A DNA stretch of 64,000 bases from Aliiglaciecola lipolytica (GTDB lineage: Bacteria > Pseudomonadota > Gammaproteobacteria > Enterobacterales > Alteromonadaceae). Shown piece by piece: positions 53,201-63,032 of this stretch. The notes beneath the pieces are model-generated. The model ran no database searches, had not been told where the DNA came from, and saw only the letters and a list, made by a program, of their open reading frames with translations. The stretch's first letter is position 1. Each line of letters starts with the position of its first letter. The stretch spans positions 1 to 64,000 of the forward strand of contig NZ_JAHKPT010000025.1 in the NCBI RefSeq assembly GCF_018860635.1, in the 5' to 3' direction. The position numbers were made by a program, and so were the translations under genes.

Positions 53201-54105
53201 AACAGGACCTATTAACGTTTAAAGATTGGAGTTCGCAGGATTTAAATAATTTGTTGGCGCTAGCGGCAAAAATTAAAGCTGCGCCTGAAGAACACAATCA
53301 AGTTTTGGCTGGAAAATCAATTGCGGCTTTGTTCGAGAAACCCTCTTTGCGTACCCGTGTTAGTTTTGATATTGGTATCAATAAACTCGGTGGACACATG
53401 GTTTACCTTGACTCCCAGGCTGGTAAACTAGCTGGCCGAGAAGACGCCAAAGACACAGCAGCAAATTTAGCTTGTTGGGCAGATGCGATTGTTGCCAGAG
53501 TGTTTAGTCATGATACCTTAGTGCAGTTTAGTCAAGCTTCTAAAGTACCGGTAATCAACGCGTTATGCGACCTCTATCACCCGTGCCAAGCAATAGCTGA
53601 TTTTCTCACCTTACAAGAAACCTATGGTTCATTAGAAAACTTAACCTTAGCTTATGTAGGTGATGGCAATAACGTTACCCATTCACTATTGCTGGTTGGC
53701 GCTATACTAGGGGTGAATATCGTTAGTGTTACCCCTGCAGGTTACGAAGTTGATCAAGGGATATTTGAATTAAGCCAAAAAATTGCAGAAAAATCTGGTG
53801 CAAAAATCATCCAAAGTAATAACGTCGAAGACGCTAAAGGTGCCAATGTACTTTATGCTGATACGTGGTTATCAATGGGAGATGAAACACCGTTATCAGA
53901 TATTAAACGCATTTTTGACCCATACAAAGTCGACGAAGCTATGATGGCATTAACCGGTGCACAATATGTTATGCATTGCCAACCCGCTCATCGTGATTTA
54001 GAAATTAGCGGTACTTTAATTGATAGCGATAAATCATTATTAATGCAACAAGCTGAAAATAGAATGCATGGCCAAAATGCCATTCTAGTAACGTTGTTAG
54101 CTTAA
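53197..54105 (+). CDS. argF: Ornithine carbamoyltransferase
   Basis: A 302-residue enzyme that makes citrulline from ornithine and carbamoyl phosphate. The carbamoyl-phosphate site is FEKPSLRTRVSF, with HPCQAIADFLT, and the ornithine loop is MHCQPAHRDLEI, where HCQP replaces the more common HCLP, a variant known in other OTCases. It overlaps argB by four bases, and argG follows after 94 bases. Confidence 0.94.
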   Translation: MKQDLLTFKDWSSQDLNNLLALAAKIKAAPEEHNQVLAGKSIAALFEKPSLRTRVSFDIGINKLGGHMVYLDSQAGKLAGREDAKDTAANLACWADAIVARVFSHDTLVQFSQASKVPVINALCDLYHPCQAIADFLTLQETYGSLENLTLAYVGDGNNVTHSLLLVGAILGVNIVSVTPAGYEVDQGIFELSQKIAEKSGAKIIQSNNVEDAKGANVLYADTWLSMGDETPLSDIKRIFDPYKVDEAMMALTGAQYVMHCQPAHRDLEISGTLIDSDKSLLMQQAENRMHGQNAILVTLLA

Positions 54106-54199
54106 AATTGAGTGACTCGAAGTTCATTTTAAAAAATCAATCTGTTGAAGCTGATTTGTTCAAACTACAAATCAACACAAGTTTATTTAGGAAATAGTT

Positions 54200-55432
54200 A
54201 TGTCAAAACCCGACGTTAAAAAAGTTGTTTTAGCCTATTCAGGCGGCTTAGATACCTCTGCCATTATTCCATGGTTGAAAGAAAATTATGATTGTGAAGT
54301 AGTCGCCTTTGCGGCAGATGTTGGCCAAGGCGATGAAGAATTAGAAGGTCTTCGTGAAAAAGCCATTAAAACCGGTGCCAGCGAATGTTATATCGTTGAT
54401 TTGAAAGAAGAGTTTGTTGCTGACTATATTTATCCAACAATCAAAACTGGCGCGGTATACGAAGGAGAATATTTACTAGGTACTTCAATGGCTCGTCCAG
54501 TAATTGCGAAAGCACAAGTAGAAATTGCCCGTAAAGTAGGCGCAGACGCGCTATGCCACGGTTGTACTGGTAAAGGTAACGACCAAGTACGTTTCGAAAG
54601 TACTTTTGCAGCTCTAGCACCTGACTTACAAGTTATTGCACCTTGGCGTGAGTGGGATATGGTTTCACGTGAAGACTTATTAGATTACCTAGCAAAACGT
54701 GATATTAAAACCAGTGCTTCTGCCACTAAAATATACAGCCGTGATGCAAACGCTTGGCACATCTCTCATGAAGGTGGTGAATTAGAGGATCCTTGGTGTG
54801 AACCAACCAAAGGCATTTGGACCATGACCGTCGATCCAGAAGATGCGCCAGACAAGCCAGAAAGCGTTTCCCTAAGTTTTGATAAAGGACAACTTACTAC
54901 AGTTAACGGTGTTGCTCTTTCGCCATATAACGCGCTAGTTGAACTGAACAAAATTGCAGCCAAACATGGTGTTGGCCGAATCGATATCGTTGAAAACCGC
55001 TTAGTCGGCATGAAGTCTCGTGGATGTTATGAAACTCCTGGCGGCACAGTCATTATGGCTGCGTATAAAGCGCTAGAGTGCATGGTTTTAGATAAAGCAG
55101 CATTAAAACACCGTGAATATTTAGGTTTAGAGTTTTCACACGTGATGTATGACGGACGTTGGTTTACTGCTCTTTCCGACTCATTGTTAGCAGGTGCCGA
55201 AGTATTTGCGCAACAAGTTACTGGTGACATCGTCATTAAGCTATATAAAGGTCGCGCTACTGTTACTCAACGTCGTTCACCAAATAGCTTGTATTCAGAA
55301 GATTTTGCCACCTTCGGACAAGACGATGTGTATGACCAAAAACATGCTGAAGGATTTATTCGTTTGTTCAGCTTATCAAGTCGTATTGCAACCTTAAATA
55401 AAAAAGCGCGCGACGCGAATAAAGGAAACTAG
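54200..55432 (+). CDS. argG: Argininosuccinate synthase
   Basis: A 410-residue enzyme that joins citrulline and aspartate. The ATP pyrophosphatase P-loop is [18 protein letters not shown], with [14 protein letters not shown] and [20 protein letters not shown] conserved. It is of the type 1 length (about 400). The GGAAAT before the ATG at 54200 is a good ribosome binding site. argH follows after two bases. Confidence 0.97.
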   Translation: MSKPDVKKVVLAYSGGLDTSAIIPWLKENYDCEVVAFAADVGQGDEELEGLREKAIKTGASECYIVDLKEEFVADYIYPTIKTGAVYEGEYLLGTSMARPVIAKAQVEIARKVGADALCHGCTGKGNDQVRFESTFAALAPDLQVIAPWREWDMVSREDLLDYLAKRDIKTSASATKIYSRDANAWHISHEGGELEDPWCEPTKGIWTMTVDPEDAPDKPESVSLSFDKGQLTTVNGVALSPYNALVELNKIAAKHGVGRIDIVENRLVGMKSRGCYETPGGTVIMAAYKALECMVLDKAALKHREYLGLEFSHVMYDGRWFTALSDSLLAGAEVFAQQVTGDIVIKLYKGRATVTQRRSPNSLYSEDFATFGQDDVYDQKHAEGFIRLFSLSSRIATLNKKARDANKGN

Positions 55433-55434
55433 TC

Positions 55435-56811
55435 ATGGGTTTATGGGGAGGCCGCTTTCAAGAGGGCAGCAGTAATATGTTCAAACAGGTCAACGACTCG
55501 TTGCCCTTTGATCGGATTTTGGCCAGCCAAGATATTCGCGGTTCAATTGTGTGGTCACGTGCCATTGCTAAAGCAGGTGTATTGACCACTCAAGAACAGC
55601 AACAAATAGAAGCTGCTTTAAATGAATTGCTAAGCAAAGCCGAAGCAGATGAATTGGATTTTGATGCCAGTAGTGAAGAAGATATTCACAGTTTCATTGA
55701 GTCTGCGTTAATTGAAAAACTTGGTGATCTGGGAAGAAAGCTTCATACCGGTCGCAGTCGTAACGATCAAGTCGCTACCGACTTTCGATTGTGGTGTAAA
55801 GAGCACCTAGAAAGCTTGAAAGACGATTTACTGGCAATCAAAAGTGCGCTGGTATTGTCTGCTGATCGCAACAGAGACGTCATCTTACCTGGTTACACCC
55901 ATTTGCAACGAGCTCAACCAGTACGATACCCGCATTGGTGTTTGGCTTATGTTGAGATGATCAAACGCGACATTAGTCGTTTAGAGGATTTGCTGGTAAG
56001 AATGAATCAATGCCCATTAGGCAGTGGCGCGCTAGCCGGCACGGTTTACGCCATTGATCGTCAGGAAATTGCTGAACAGCTGAGCTTTGGCTCTCCTTGC
56101 GCCAACAGTTTAGACGCCGTATCCGATCGAGACTATGTTTTAGAACTATTGTTTTGTGCCAGTACTTCAATGATGCATTTATCGCGCATGGCTGAAGATC
56201 TTATTTTCTTTAACTCTGGCGAAGCCGGCTTTATCACCCTTGGTGATGCAGTCACTTCAGGCTCGTCATTAATGCCGCAAAAGAAAAATCCAGATGCATT
56301 AGAATTAATGCGCGGAAAATGCGGCAGAGTATTTGGAAGCTTACAAGGCTTGTTGGTTACCATGAAGGGTCTTCCCTTGGCTTATAACAAAGACATGCAA
56401 GAAGACAAAGAAGGTGCCTTTGATGCAGTTAATCAATGGCATATCTGTTTGTGTATCGCTGCAGAAGTGGTAGACACTATTGAGTTAGATGCTCAACGGA
56501 CTGCTCAGGCGGCCAAACAAGGTTATGCCAATGCTACCGAAATGGCAGATTACCTTGTTGCTAAAGGTATTCCATTTAGGACGGCACACGATATTTCTGG
56601 TCAAATTGTTCTAGCAGCCATTGAGCAAAACAAACCCATTGAAAATTTAAGCATAGCTGAATTGCAAACCTTCAGTTCAGTAATTGAAGATGATGTATAT
56701 GCTGTATTAGAGCTTGAATACTTAGTGGACAAACGCAATATTTTGGGTGGCACAGGTGCTCATCCAGTGTTTGCAGCCCTTGATGCAGAACTGAAAAGTT
56801 TAAAGAGCTGA
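55435..56811 (+). CDS. argH: Argininosuccinate lyase
   Basis: A 458-residue lyase that releases arginine and fumarate. [11 protein letters not shown] at the start, [23 protein letters not shown] and the superfamily signature [11 protein letters not shown] are present. There is no GNAT extension, unlike the fused ArgHA proteins of some marine gammaproteobacteria; a separate argA follows after ten bases. Confidence 0.97.
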   Translation: MGLWGGRFQEGSSNMFKQVNDSLPFDRILASQDIRGSIVWSRAIAKAGVLTTQEQQQIEAALNELLSKAEADELDFDASSEEDIHSFIESALIEKLGDLGRKLHTGRSRNDQVATDFRLWCKEHLESLKDDLLAIKSALVLSADRNRDVILPGYTHLQRAQPVRYPHWCLAYVEMIKRDISRLEDLLVRMNQCPLGSGALAGTVYAIDRQEIAEQLSFGSPCANSLDAVSDRDYVLELLFCASTSMMHLSRMAEDLIFFNSGEAGFITLGDAVTSGSSLMPQKKNPDALELMRGKCGRVFGSLQGLLVTMKGLPLAYNKDMQEDKEGAFDAVNQWHICLCIAAEVVDTIELDAQRTAQAAKQGYANATEMADYLVAKGIPFRTAHDISGQIVLAAIEQNKPIENLSIAELQTFSSVIEDDVYAVLELEYLVDKRNILGGTGAHPVFAALDAELKSLKS

Positions 56812-56821
56812 GGAACGAAAG

Positions 56822-58138
56822 ATGGTGATGTCAGACATTGATGGCGTTAGGTTGTTTCGCAACTCAGCACCCTATATTAATTCTCATAGGGGCAAAACGT
56901 TTGTTTTAATGTTTGGTGGCGAGGCCGTTGAGGATGTTAATTTTCCTAACATTATCAATGATATAGCCTTGCTCAACAGTTTGGGTGTGAAGCTTGTTTT
57001 AGTGCACGGTGCAAGGCCACAAATCGATCAGCGCATTGCATTAAGAGGGGTTGAAAAACGTTTCAACAATAATATTCGTCTCACCGACAAACAAACCTTG
57101 GAATCTGTAAAAGACGCTGCAGGCTCGGTGCGCTCGCAAATCGAGGCACTATTAACCATGGGGCTAGCTAACTCGCCAATGCACGGAGCTCATATTCGTG
57201 TGTGTTCTGGTAATTTGGTTGTGGCTATGCCCATGGGCGTTAGAGAAGGCGTCGATTTTGAGCATACCGGTGTGGTAAGACGAATTGACGTGATGGGCAT
57301 CAACGATCATCTTCAGGATGGTTCAATCGTATTGCTTTCCCCCATGGGTTACTCGTCTACGGGCGAAGTCTTCAACTTATCTCATGAAGATGTCGCCACA
57401 CAGGCTGCCATCAGCTTAAACGCCGATAAGTTGATTGTTTTTTCTGAACATCAGGGCATTTTAGATGAAACAGGAAAGCTGCGTCGTAATATCGATTCAG
57501 CCCAATTATCTGATTTGCTTGAAGAAGGTGCCAGAGAAGACCAGTTAGGAATATTGGATGCCATTAACCAGACAATAGCCGCTGATATTCCTCGCTGTCA
57601 CTGTGTCAGTTACAAAAAGGACGGCGCCTTATTGCAGGAGTTGTTCACCCGTGACGGTTCAGGCTCGCTTGTTTCTAAACGCCATTACGAGCAACTTAGA
57701 AAAGCACGAATTGAAGATGTGGGCGGGATCCTACAACTGATCAATCCTCTCGAAGAAAAAGGTATTCTGGTTAAACGTTCTCGAGAACTCCTTGAAGCGG
57801 AAATTGAACAGTTCACGGTCATAGAGCGAGACGGTATGATTATCGCCTGTGCTGCCTTTTATCCTTACCCGCAGGATGGTACTGGTGAGCTTGCCTGTGT
57901 TGCTACCCATGGTGATTATCGCGGCAAAAGTCGTGCTGAACGTCTGCTCGAAGCAATTCGACAAGATGCCATTGAGCAGGGTTTAGAGAGTATTTTTGTG
58001 CTGACGACAGTGACTGCACATTGGTTTCAAGAACAAGGATTCGTTTTGGCCAGCATTGATGCGCTGCCTGAATCGAAAAAGTTGTTATATAACTTTCAAA
58101 GAAATTCGAAAGTATTTGTAATGGCCCTTGATAAATAA
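56822..58138 (+). CDS. argA: Amino-acid N-acetyltransferase (N-acetylglutamate synthase)
   Basis: A 438-residue enzyme for the first step of arginine synthesis. Residues about 1-280 are an amino-acid-kinase-like domain (FVLMFGGEAVED, VLVHGARPQID) that binds arginine in relatives, and residues about 290-438 are a GNAT domain with ELACVATHGDYRGKSRAERLL (the acetyl-CoA loop YRGKSRAERLL). The length matches E. coli ArgA. It ends the arg run; a hairpin follows at 58201. Confidence 0.95.
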   Translation: MVMSDIDGVRLFRNSAPYINSHRGKTFVLMFGGEAVEDVNFPNIINDIALLNSLGVKLVLVHGARPQIDQRIALRGVEKRFNNNIRLTDKQTLESVKDAAGSVRSQIEALLTMGLANSPMHGAHIRVCSGNLVVAMPMGVREGVDFEHTGVVRRIDVMGINDHLQDGSIVLLSPMGYSSTGEVFNLSHEDVATQAAISLNADKLIVFSEHQGILDETGKLRRNIDSAQLSDLLEEGAREDQLGILDAINQTIAADIPRCHCVSYKKDGALLQELFTRDGSGSLVSKRHYEQLRKARIEDVGGILQLINPLEEKGILVKRSRELLEAEIEQFTVIERDGMIIACAAFYPYPQDGTGELACVATHGDYRGKSRAERLLEAIRQDAIEQGLESIFVLTTVTAHWFQEQGFVLASIDALPESKKLLYNFQRNSKVFVMALDK

Positions 58139-58200
58139 ACAGCCTTCTTATCTTGATGTGGGCTGAGCTCAAATTGCGAAACTATTTGACTGCGACAACA

Positions 58201-58231
58201 CTGCCAACTATTTAACATAAATAGTTGGCAG
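58201..58231. terminator. Perfect inverted repeat between convergent argA and the malic enzyme gene
   Basis: CTGCCAACTATTTA and TAAATAGTTGGCAG form a 14-bp perfect stem around ACA. It sits nine bases beyond the malic enzyme stop. There is no T run on either side, so it may be a transcript end structure used by both genes. Confidence 0.6.
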
Positions 58232-58239
58232 TAAATCGA

Positions 58240-59928
58240 TTAAATACTAGTACGTTTGTATTGACGATATTTAGGGTTCCAGAAATTAGCTTCAATACTA
58301 GCTCGTAAAGCTTCGTCAGAGGTCTCTAAAGCCAAACCTTGTTGTTGCGCAACCTTGCCTACTGCAAATGCAATCTTTTTACTCAGACTAGCAATGTCGG
58401 TTAAAGGCGGTAACAAAGATCCCTCACCTTCACTTGCTAGTGGCGAAGCAAGTGCTAAGGCTTCACTGGTTGCCATTAACATTTCTTCACTGACCAATCG
58501 AGCTTTTGTGGCCACCACACCCAAACCAATTCCTGGAAAGATATAACTATTATTACATTGGGCAATGGGGAAAATACTGCCGTTATATGCAACAGGAGCA
58601 AAGGGACTTCCGGTAGCGATAATAACTTGGCCGTTGGTCCATTCAATAACTTGCTCGGGTCTTGCTTCAACCTGACGGGATGGATTACTTAATGGGAAAA
58701 TAATCGGCAAATCACAATTCGCTTTCATTCCGCGAATAACTTCTTCAGTAAATAGACCTGGCTGTCCGGAAACCCCAATTAGAATGTCTGGTTTTGCATG
58801 CGTAACTACGTCTAACAAGCTCGCCCATTCATTTTCAGTATTCCACTGCTTAATCACCTCAGGATTTTGTACTAACTTTTGCTGGAAGTCGCGAAGGCCC
58901 TGCATACCATCAGTTAACAAGCCAAAGCGGTCAATCATGAACACTTGCTGTCTAGCTTGAGCGTCGCTAATTCCCTCCTGGCACATACGACTGATGATCA
59001 TTTCTGCAATACCACATCCTGCAGAACCTGAACCCACAAATACCACTTTTTGCGCACTTAATTTAACACCTTTGCTCAAACAAGCTGCGAGGATTGAACC
59101 TAGAGTAACCGCTGCTGTACCTTGAATATCATCGTTAAAACAGCAGACCTGCTCACGGTAACGTTCCAATAATGGCATGGCATTAGGCTGTGCAAAGTCT
59201 TCAAACTGAATCAAAACGTCAGGCCAACGTTTGTGGGCTGCTTGAATAAACATATCGACAAATTCATTATATTCATCGCCAGTAATACGTTTATGACGCG
59301 CGCCCATGTACATAGGATCGTCGAGCAATTTTTGATTATTTGTCCCTACATCCAACATCACCGGTAAAGTATACGCAGGACTAATTCCGCCACATGCGGT
59401 ATACAGTGACAATTTACCAATGGGTATACCCATTCCACCAATTCCTTGGTCACCTAAGCCCAAGATCCGCTCACCATCAGTTACCACAATGACTTTTACT
59501 TTACGTTTAGTGGCATTACGCAGAATATCGTCTATTTGCGTTCGTTCAGAATATGAAATAAATAAACCACGAGAACTGCGATAAATATCCGAAAACTGTT
59601 CGCAAGCATCCCCAACCGTCGGGGTGTAAATAATCGGCATCATTTCATCGATATGAGACTGCACTAATCGATAAAACAAGGTTTCATTATTGTCTTGTAT
59701 CGCGCGCAAATAAATATGCTTGTTAATGGGTGAGGAAAAACTGGAATATTGCATATAAGCCCGTTCGACCTGCTCTTCAATGCTTTCATAGCGTGGCGGC
59801 AACAAACCGGTCAAATTGAAGTTTTCACGTTCTTTGGCGGTAAACGCACTACCTTTATTTAACAGCGGCGTCTCAAGTAGTGAAGGGCCAGAATGGGGAA
59901 TATACAAGTATTTAGAAGTATTGCTCAT
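58240..59928 (-). CDS. maeA: NAD-dependent malic enzyme
   Basis: A 562-residue enzyme that decarboxylates malate to pyruvate. [18 protein letters not shown] (Tyr of the active site), [19 protein letters not shown], the metal region FEDFAQPNA and the NAD motif [14 protein letters not shown] are present. The length and SfcA-like sequence favour the NAD-specific form. It is a single gene convergent with argA. Confidence 0.95.
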   Translation of the reverse strand: MSNTSKYLYIPHSGPSLLETPLLNKGSAFTAKERENFNLTGLLPPRYESIEEQVERAYMQYSSFSSPINKHIYLRAIQDNNETLFYRLVQSHIDEMMPIIYTPTVGDACEQFSDIYRSSRGLFISYSERTQIDDILRNATKRKVKVIVVTDGERILGLGDQGIGGMGIPIGKLSLYTACGGISPAYTLPVMLDVGTNNQKLLDDPMYMGARHKRITGDEYNEFVDMFIQAAHKRWPDVLIQFEDFAQPNAMPLLERYREQVCCFNDDIQGTAAVTLGSILAACLSKGVKLSAQKVVFVGSGSAGCGIAEMIISRMCQEGISDAQARQQVFMIDRFGLLTDGMQGLRDFQQKLVQNPEVIKQWNTENEWASLLDVVTHAKPDILIGVSGQPGLFTEEVIRGMKANCDLPIIFPLSNPSRQVEARPEQVIEWTNGQVIIATGSPFAPVAYNGSIFPIAQCNNSYIFPGIGLGVVATKARLVSEEMLMATSEALALASPLASEGEGSLLPPLTDIASLSKKIAFAVGKVAQQQGLALETSDEALRASIEANFWNPKYRQYKRTSI

Positions 59929-60112
59929 TAGAGGTATTTTTTTTCCAGTTTTCTCTTTGTTATCAAGAGGATTTAAAGTGATTAGGTGTCAAGTAATAGC
60001 AAGTTTAACGAATATTCAGCTAAACTCAGTATCAATTTGTCTGGTCAGATGTGCATCAGAATTATTTATCTAATAACTCATCCATTTTCGCTCAATTTAA
60101 ATGCGCCTCCGG

Positions 60113-60153
60113 CTCCTAAGTTAGCTACCAATTTACATTAGCGAACTTAGGAG
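60113..60153. repeat. Long imperfect hairpin between mrcA and maeA
   Basis: CTCCTAAGTTAGC and GCGAACTTAGGAG pair over 13 bases with one mismatch around a 15-base loop. It lies downstream of mrcA and upstream of maeA, both on the minus strand. There is no T run. It could be a transcript end structure, a small RNA part or a dispersed repeat. Confidence 0.4.
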
Positions 60154-60208
60154 TAAGGAACATTTGTTCTTATATATACGTTTGAAAAGTGAAACTTCCC
60201 TATCGGAT

Positions 60209-62896
60209 CTAAAAAATATCTTCAGGTTCCACACTTTCTGATTGATCGCTTTCAAAGGGATCAACAACAGAGTCAGACTGAACTGAAGAGGTTGGCTCGG
60301 TACCCTTTATGAAATATTCAAACATAGACGTATAATCTGTACGTGTTGTGAGTTTACCCGTTGCTCTATCAATTCGAACCGTGATGATATTTTCAGGCAT
60401 AGGTTTAATTTCTTGAGGCACACCATCAAGCGCTTTTTCCATAAAGCGAATCCATGCAGGTTGAGCTGCTTTCGCGCCATCTTCCGCGCCGATCATGGCG
60501 TTGCCAATCCAGTTAAATTTTTCAGGATTTTCGTTTATCAAATTCTGGTTACGAGATGTACGGCCGAGCATACGACTCATATCATCAAAACCAACCCAAG
60601 AAGTAGCCACTAACCCTGGCGCAAAACCACTAAACCAAGTATCCCGAGAGTCATTGGTTGTACCGGTTTTACCCGCCAGATCGGTGCGACCAAGAATGTT
60701 TCTCGCCCGCCAGCCAGTGCCAAGCCAATAGGTATTGCGCTGGGGATCATTGCTCCATCGACCATTTCCTCGAACAGCTGTACGCATCATTTCGCGCACT
60801 AAAAAGGTATTTTGCGCAGACACCACTCTTTGGGCTTGGATTATTTCAGGCTGAGAATCGGCTTCATCTTCTGGGAAACCGTTTAATTCAGCCGCCAACA
60901 AAGCCTCGATTTGCTGCTCTGTGAGCTCCTCTGAATTAAGCTCTGATGCATTGGTTACAGATGTTTGCTCAGCATTGTGAGTTTCACATTCTTCACACAC
61001 TTGCGGAGGATTAGCTTGCCACAATATTTTGCCGTGCTCATCTTCAATACGTTGAATAAAATGAGGGCGCACATAATAACCGCCATTGGCAATAACCGAC
61101 ATTGCAGTAGCAACCTCTAGGGGAGTTTGTGAACCTGAACCTAGTGATAAGGTTTCATCTTTCGGAATTTCAGCGCGGTCAAAACCAAATTTACTCAGAT
61201 GGTCTGCCGCGGCATTAATACCAATTGCCCGTAATAAACGCACTGACACTACGTTTTTCGATTTGCCCAAGGCGACCCGCATTCGAATTGGTCCGTCATA
61301 CACAGCTGGCGAGTTTTGTGGCCGCCATGCTGTGCCAGTACTTGCATCCCACTGATTGATAGGAGCGTCATTAATAATACTTGCTAAGGTGTAACCCTGT
61401 TCTATTGCTGCGGAATATATGAAAGGTTTAATATTCGAGCCTACTTGTCTTTTAGCTTGAGTCGCGCGATTGAATTGACTCTGATAAAAACTATATCCAC
61501 CGACGATTGCCTGCACCGCACCGTTTTTAGGATCCAGTGCCACAAAAGCACCACTCACCGTTGGCAATTGCGACAATTTCCAGATCCCTTCCTCGTTTTG
61601 TCTAATCCAGATCAATTGACCTGCAGCCACTATGTCAGCAGCACTTTTAGGATCCGGTCCTTGGCGATTGTCGTCAATGTAGGATCTTGCCCAATGCATA
61701 CCCTGCCATTCGATAGTTTGATAATTTCCTTGGCCATTAAAAACCACAAAACTGGTTTCATCAACCTGGGTAACAACTGCTGGGTTAAGCACTCCAATTG
61801 GCGTGTAAGCGTCCAAAACCTCTAGCATTTGTGATTCGTCCCAAGGTTCAGAATCCAAGGCTACCAATTCAGTATTTTGATCTTCACTGTTGTTTAGGCT
61901 TTGATTGTCATCTGGCTCTCCCCATAACACGCGAATAGGACCACGATAACCATGTCTTTCATCATAATCATGTAAATTACGTATTACTGCTGTTTGTGCG
62001 GCAAACTGCAAATCCGAAGGTGCGGTAGCGAAAACTTGATATCCGCCAGTTTCAGCTTCTTCTTTGCCATACAATTCAACCATTTCATTATAAATAAGAT
62101 CGGCCAAATAAGGCGCATCTAACTGAATCTCAGCACCGTGGCGTTTAGAAATGACAGTTTCATTGCTGGCCTGATCAAACTCTTCACGGGTAATATATTC
62201 CTCATCGAGCATTCTTAACAATACGACTCGACGACGCGCTTTCGCTCTTTCTGGGCTGGAAATTGGATTCAAAGTAGAAGGCGCTTTAGGCAGTCCAGCA
62301 ATAGTCGCTACTTCAGCTAAACTGAGCTCATTAACGGATTTTCCGAAATATACTTGAGCAGCAGCACCAAACCCAAAGGCACGATGCCCCAATTCAATTT
62401 TGTTTAAATACAGCTCTAAGATTTCATCTTTACTGAGCAAACCTTCCATGTGCCAAGCAATAAAGATCTCTTTTATTTTACGTATATAGGTTTTATCACG
62501 GGTTAAGAAAAAGCCTCTGGCTAGCTGCATCGTGAGGGTACTACCACCTTGCCCACGTTCGCCGGTTAAGACTAAATTCACAAAAGCCCGCGCTATGCCG
62601 ATAGGATCTATACCAGGGTGTTCGTAAAAGCGACTATCCTCTATAGAAAGTACGGCATTTATTAATGATTGCGGGACTTCATCTAACTCTAACGGAATAC
62701 GACGCTTGACCCCAAACTGTGAAATTAGTTTGCCGTCTTGTGTATAAATCTTCATGGGGGTTTGTAAGCGCACATCTTTTAGCACTTCAACACTTGGAAG
62801 ATCGGGTTTGATATAAAAGTACATACCTACAATCGCTATCGTACCTAGCAGAAATGCGGCTATACTCATTATTAATAACAGTTTGATGTACTTCAC
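60209..62896 (-). CDS. mrcA: Penicillin-binding protein 1A (bifunctional murein synthase)
   Basis: An 895-residue class A PBP starting with GTG at 62896. One membrane segment lies at about 6-30. The glycosyltransferase domain (about 55-230) has SIEDSRFYEHPGIDPIGI, with the catalytic Glu, and RGQGGSTLTMQLAR. An OB-like insert follows. The transpeptidase domain has GSNIKPFIYS (SxxK), SKNVVSVRL (SxN) and KTGTTND. The C-terminus is acidic. It is divergent from pilM, the usual order. Confidence 0.96.
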   Translation of the reverse strand: MKYIKLLLIMSIAAFLLGTIAIVGMYFYIKPDLPSVEVLKDVRLQTPMKIYTQDGKLISQFGVKRRIPLELDEVPQSLINAVLSIEDSRFYEHPGIDPIGIARAFVNLVLTGERGQGGSTLTMQLARGFFLTRDKTYIRKIKEIFIAWHMEGLLSKDEILELYLNKIELGHRAFGFGAAAQVYFGKSVNELSLAEVATIAGLPKAPSTLNPISSPERAKARRRVVLLRMLDEEYITREEFDQASNETVISKRHGAEIQLDAPYLADLIYNEMVELYGKEEAETGGYQVFATAPSDLQFAAQTAVIRNLHDYDERHGYRGPIRVLWGEPDDNQSLNNSEDQNTELVALDSEPWDESQMLEVLDAYTPIGVLNPAVVTQVDETSFVVFNGQGNYQTIEWQGMHWARSYIDDNRQGPDPKSAADIVAAGQLIWIRQNEEGIWKLSQLPTVSGAFVALDPKNGAVQAIVGGYSFYQSQFNRATQAKRQVGSNIKPFIYSAAIEQGYTLASIINDAPINQWDASTGTAWRPQNSPAVYDGPIRMRVALGKSKNVVSVRLLRAIGINAAADHLSKFGFDRAEIPKDETLSLGSGSQTPLEVATAMSVIANGGYYVRPHFIQRIEDEHGKILWQANPPQVCEECETHNAEQTSVTNASELNSEELTEQQIEALLAAELNGFPEDEADSQPEIIQAQRVVSAQNTFLVREMMRTAVRGNGRWSNDPQRNTYWLGTGWRARNILGRTDLAGKTGTTNDSRDTWFSGFAPGLVATSWVGFDDMSRMLGRTSRNQNLINENPEKFNWIGNAMIGAEDGAKAAQPAWIRFMEKALDGVPQEIKPMPENIITVRIDRATGKLTTRTDYTSMFEYFIKGTEPTSSVQSDSVVDPFESDQSESVEPEDIF

Positions 62897-63032
62897 AAAA
62901 ATAAAACTACCAGAGCAAAATTGACTAAATGACTTATATTTTATACCTATGTACCGTTATTAGAACCATTAAAAACAAAAAAATGAGTAATAATGGTAAA
63001 ACTAAAGCAACTAAAATGATTCGGAACTAACT

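Noticed and set aside
53980-54000. HCQP instead of HCLP in ornithine carbamoyltransferase as a sign of a changed substrate
   Set aside because: HCQPAHR is a known variant in ordinary ornithine carbamoyltransferases, and the gene lies in a standard arg cluster.
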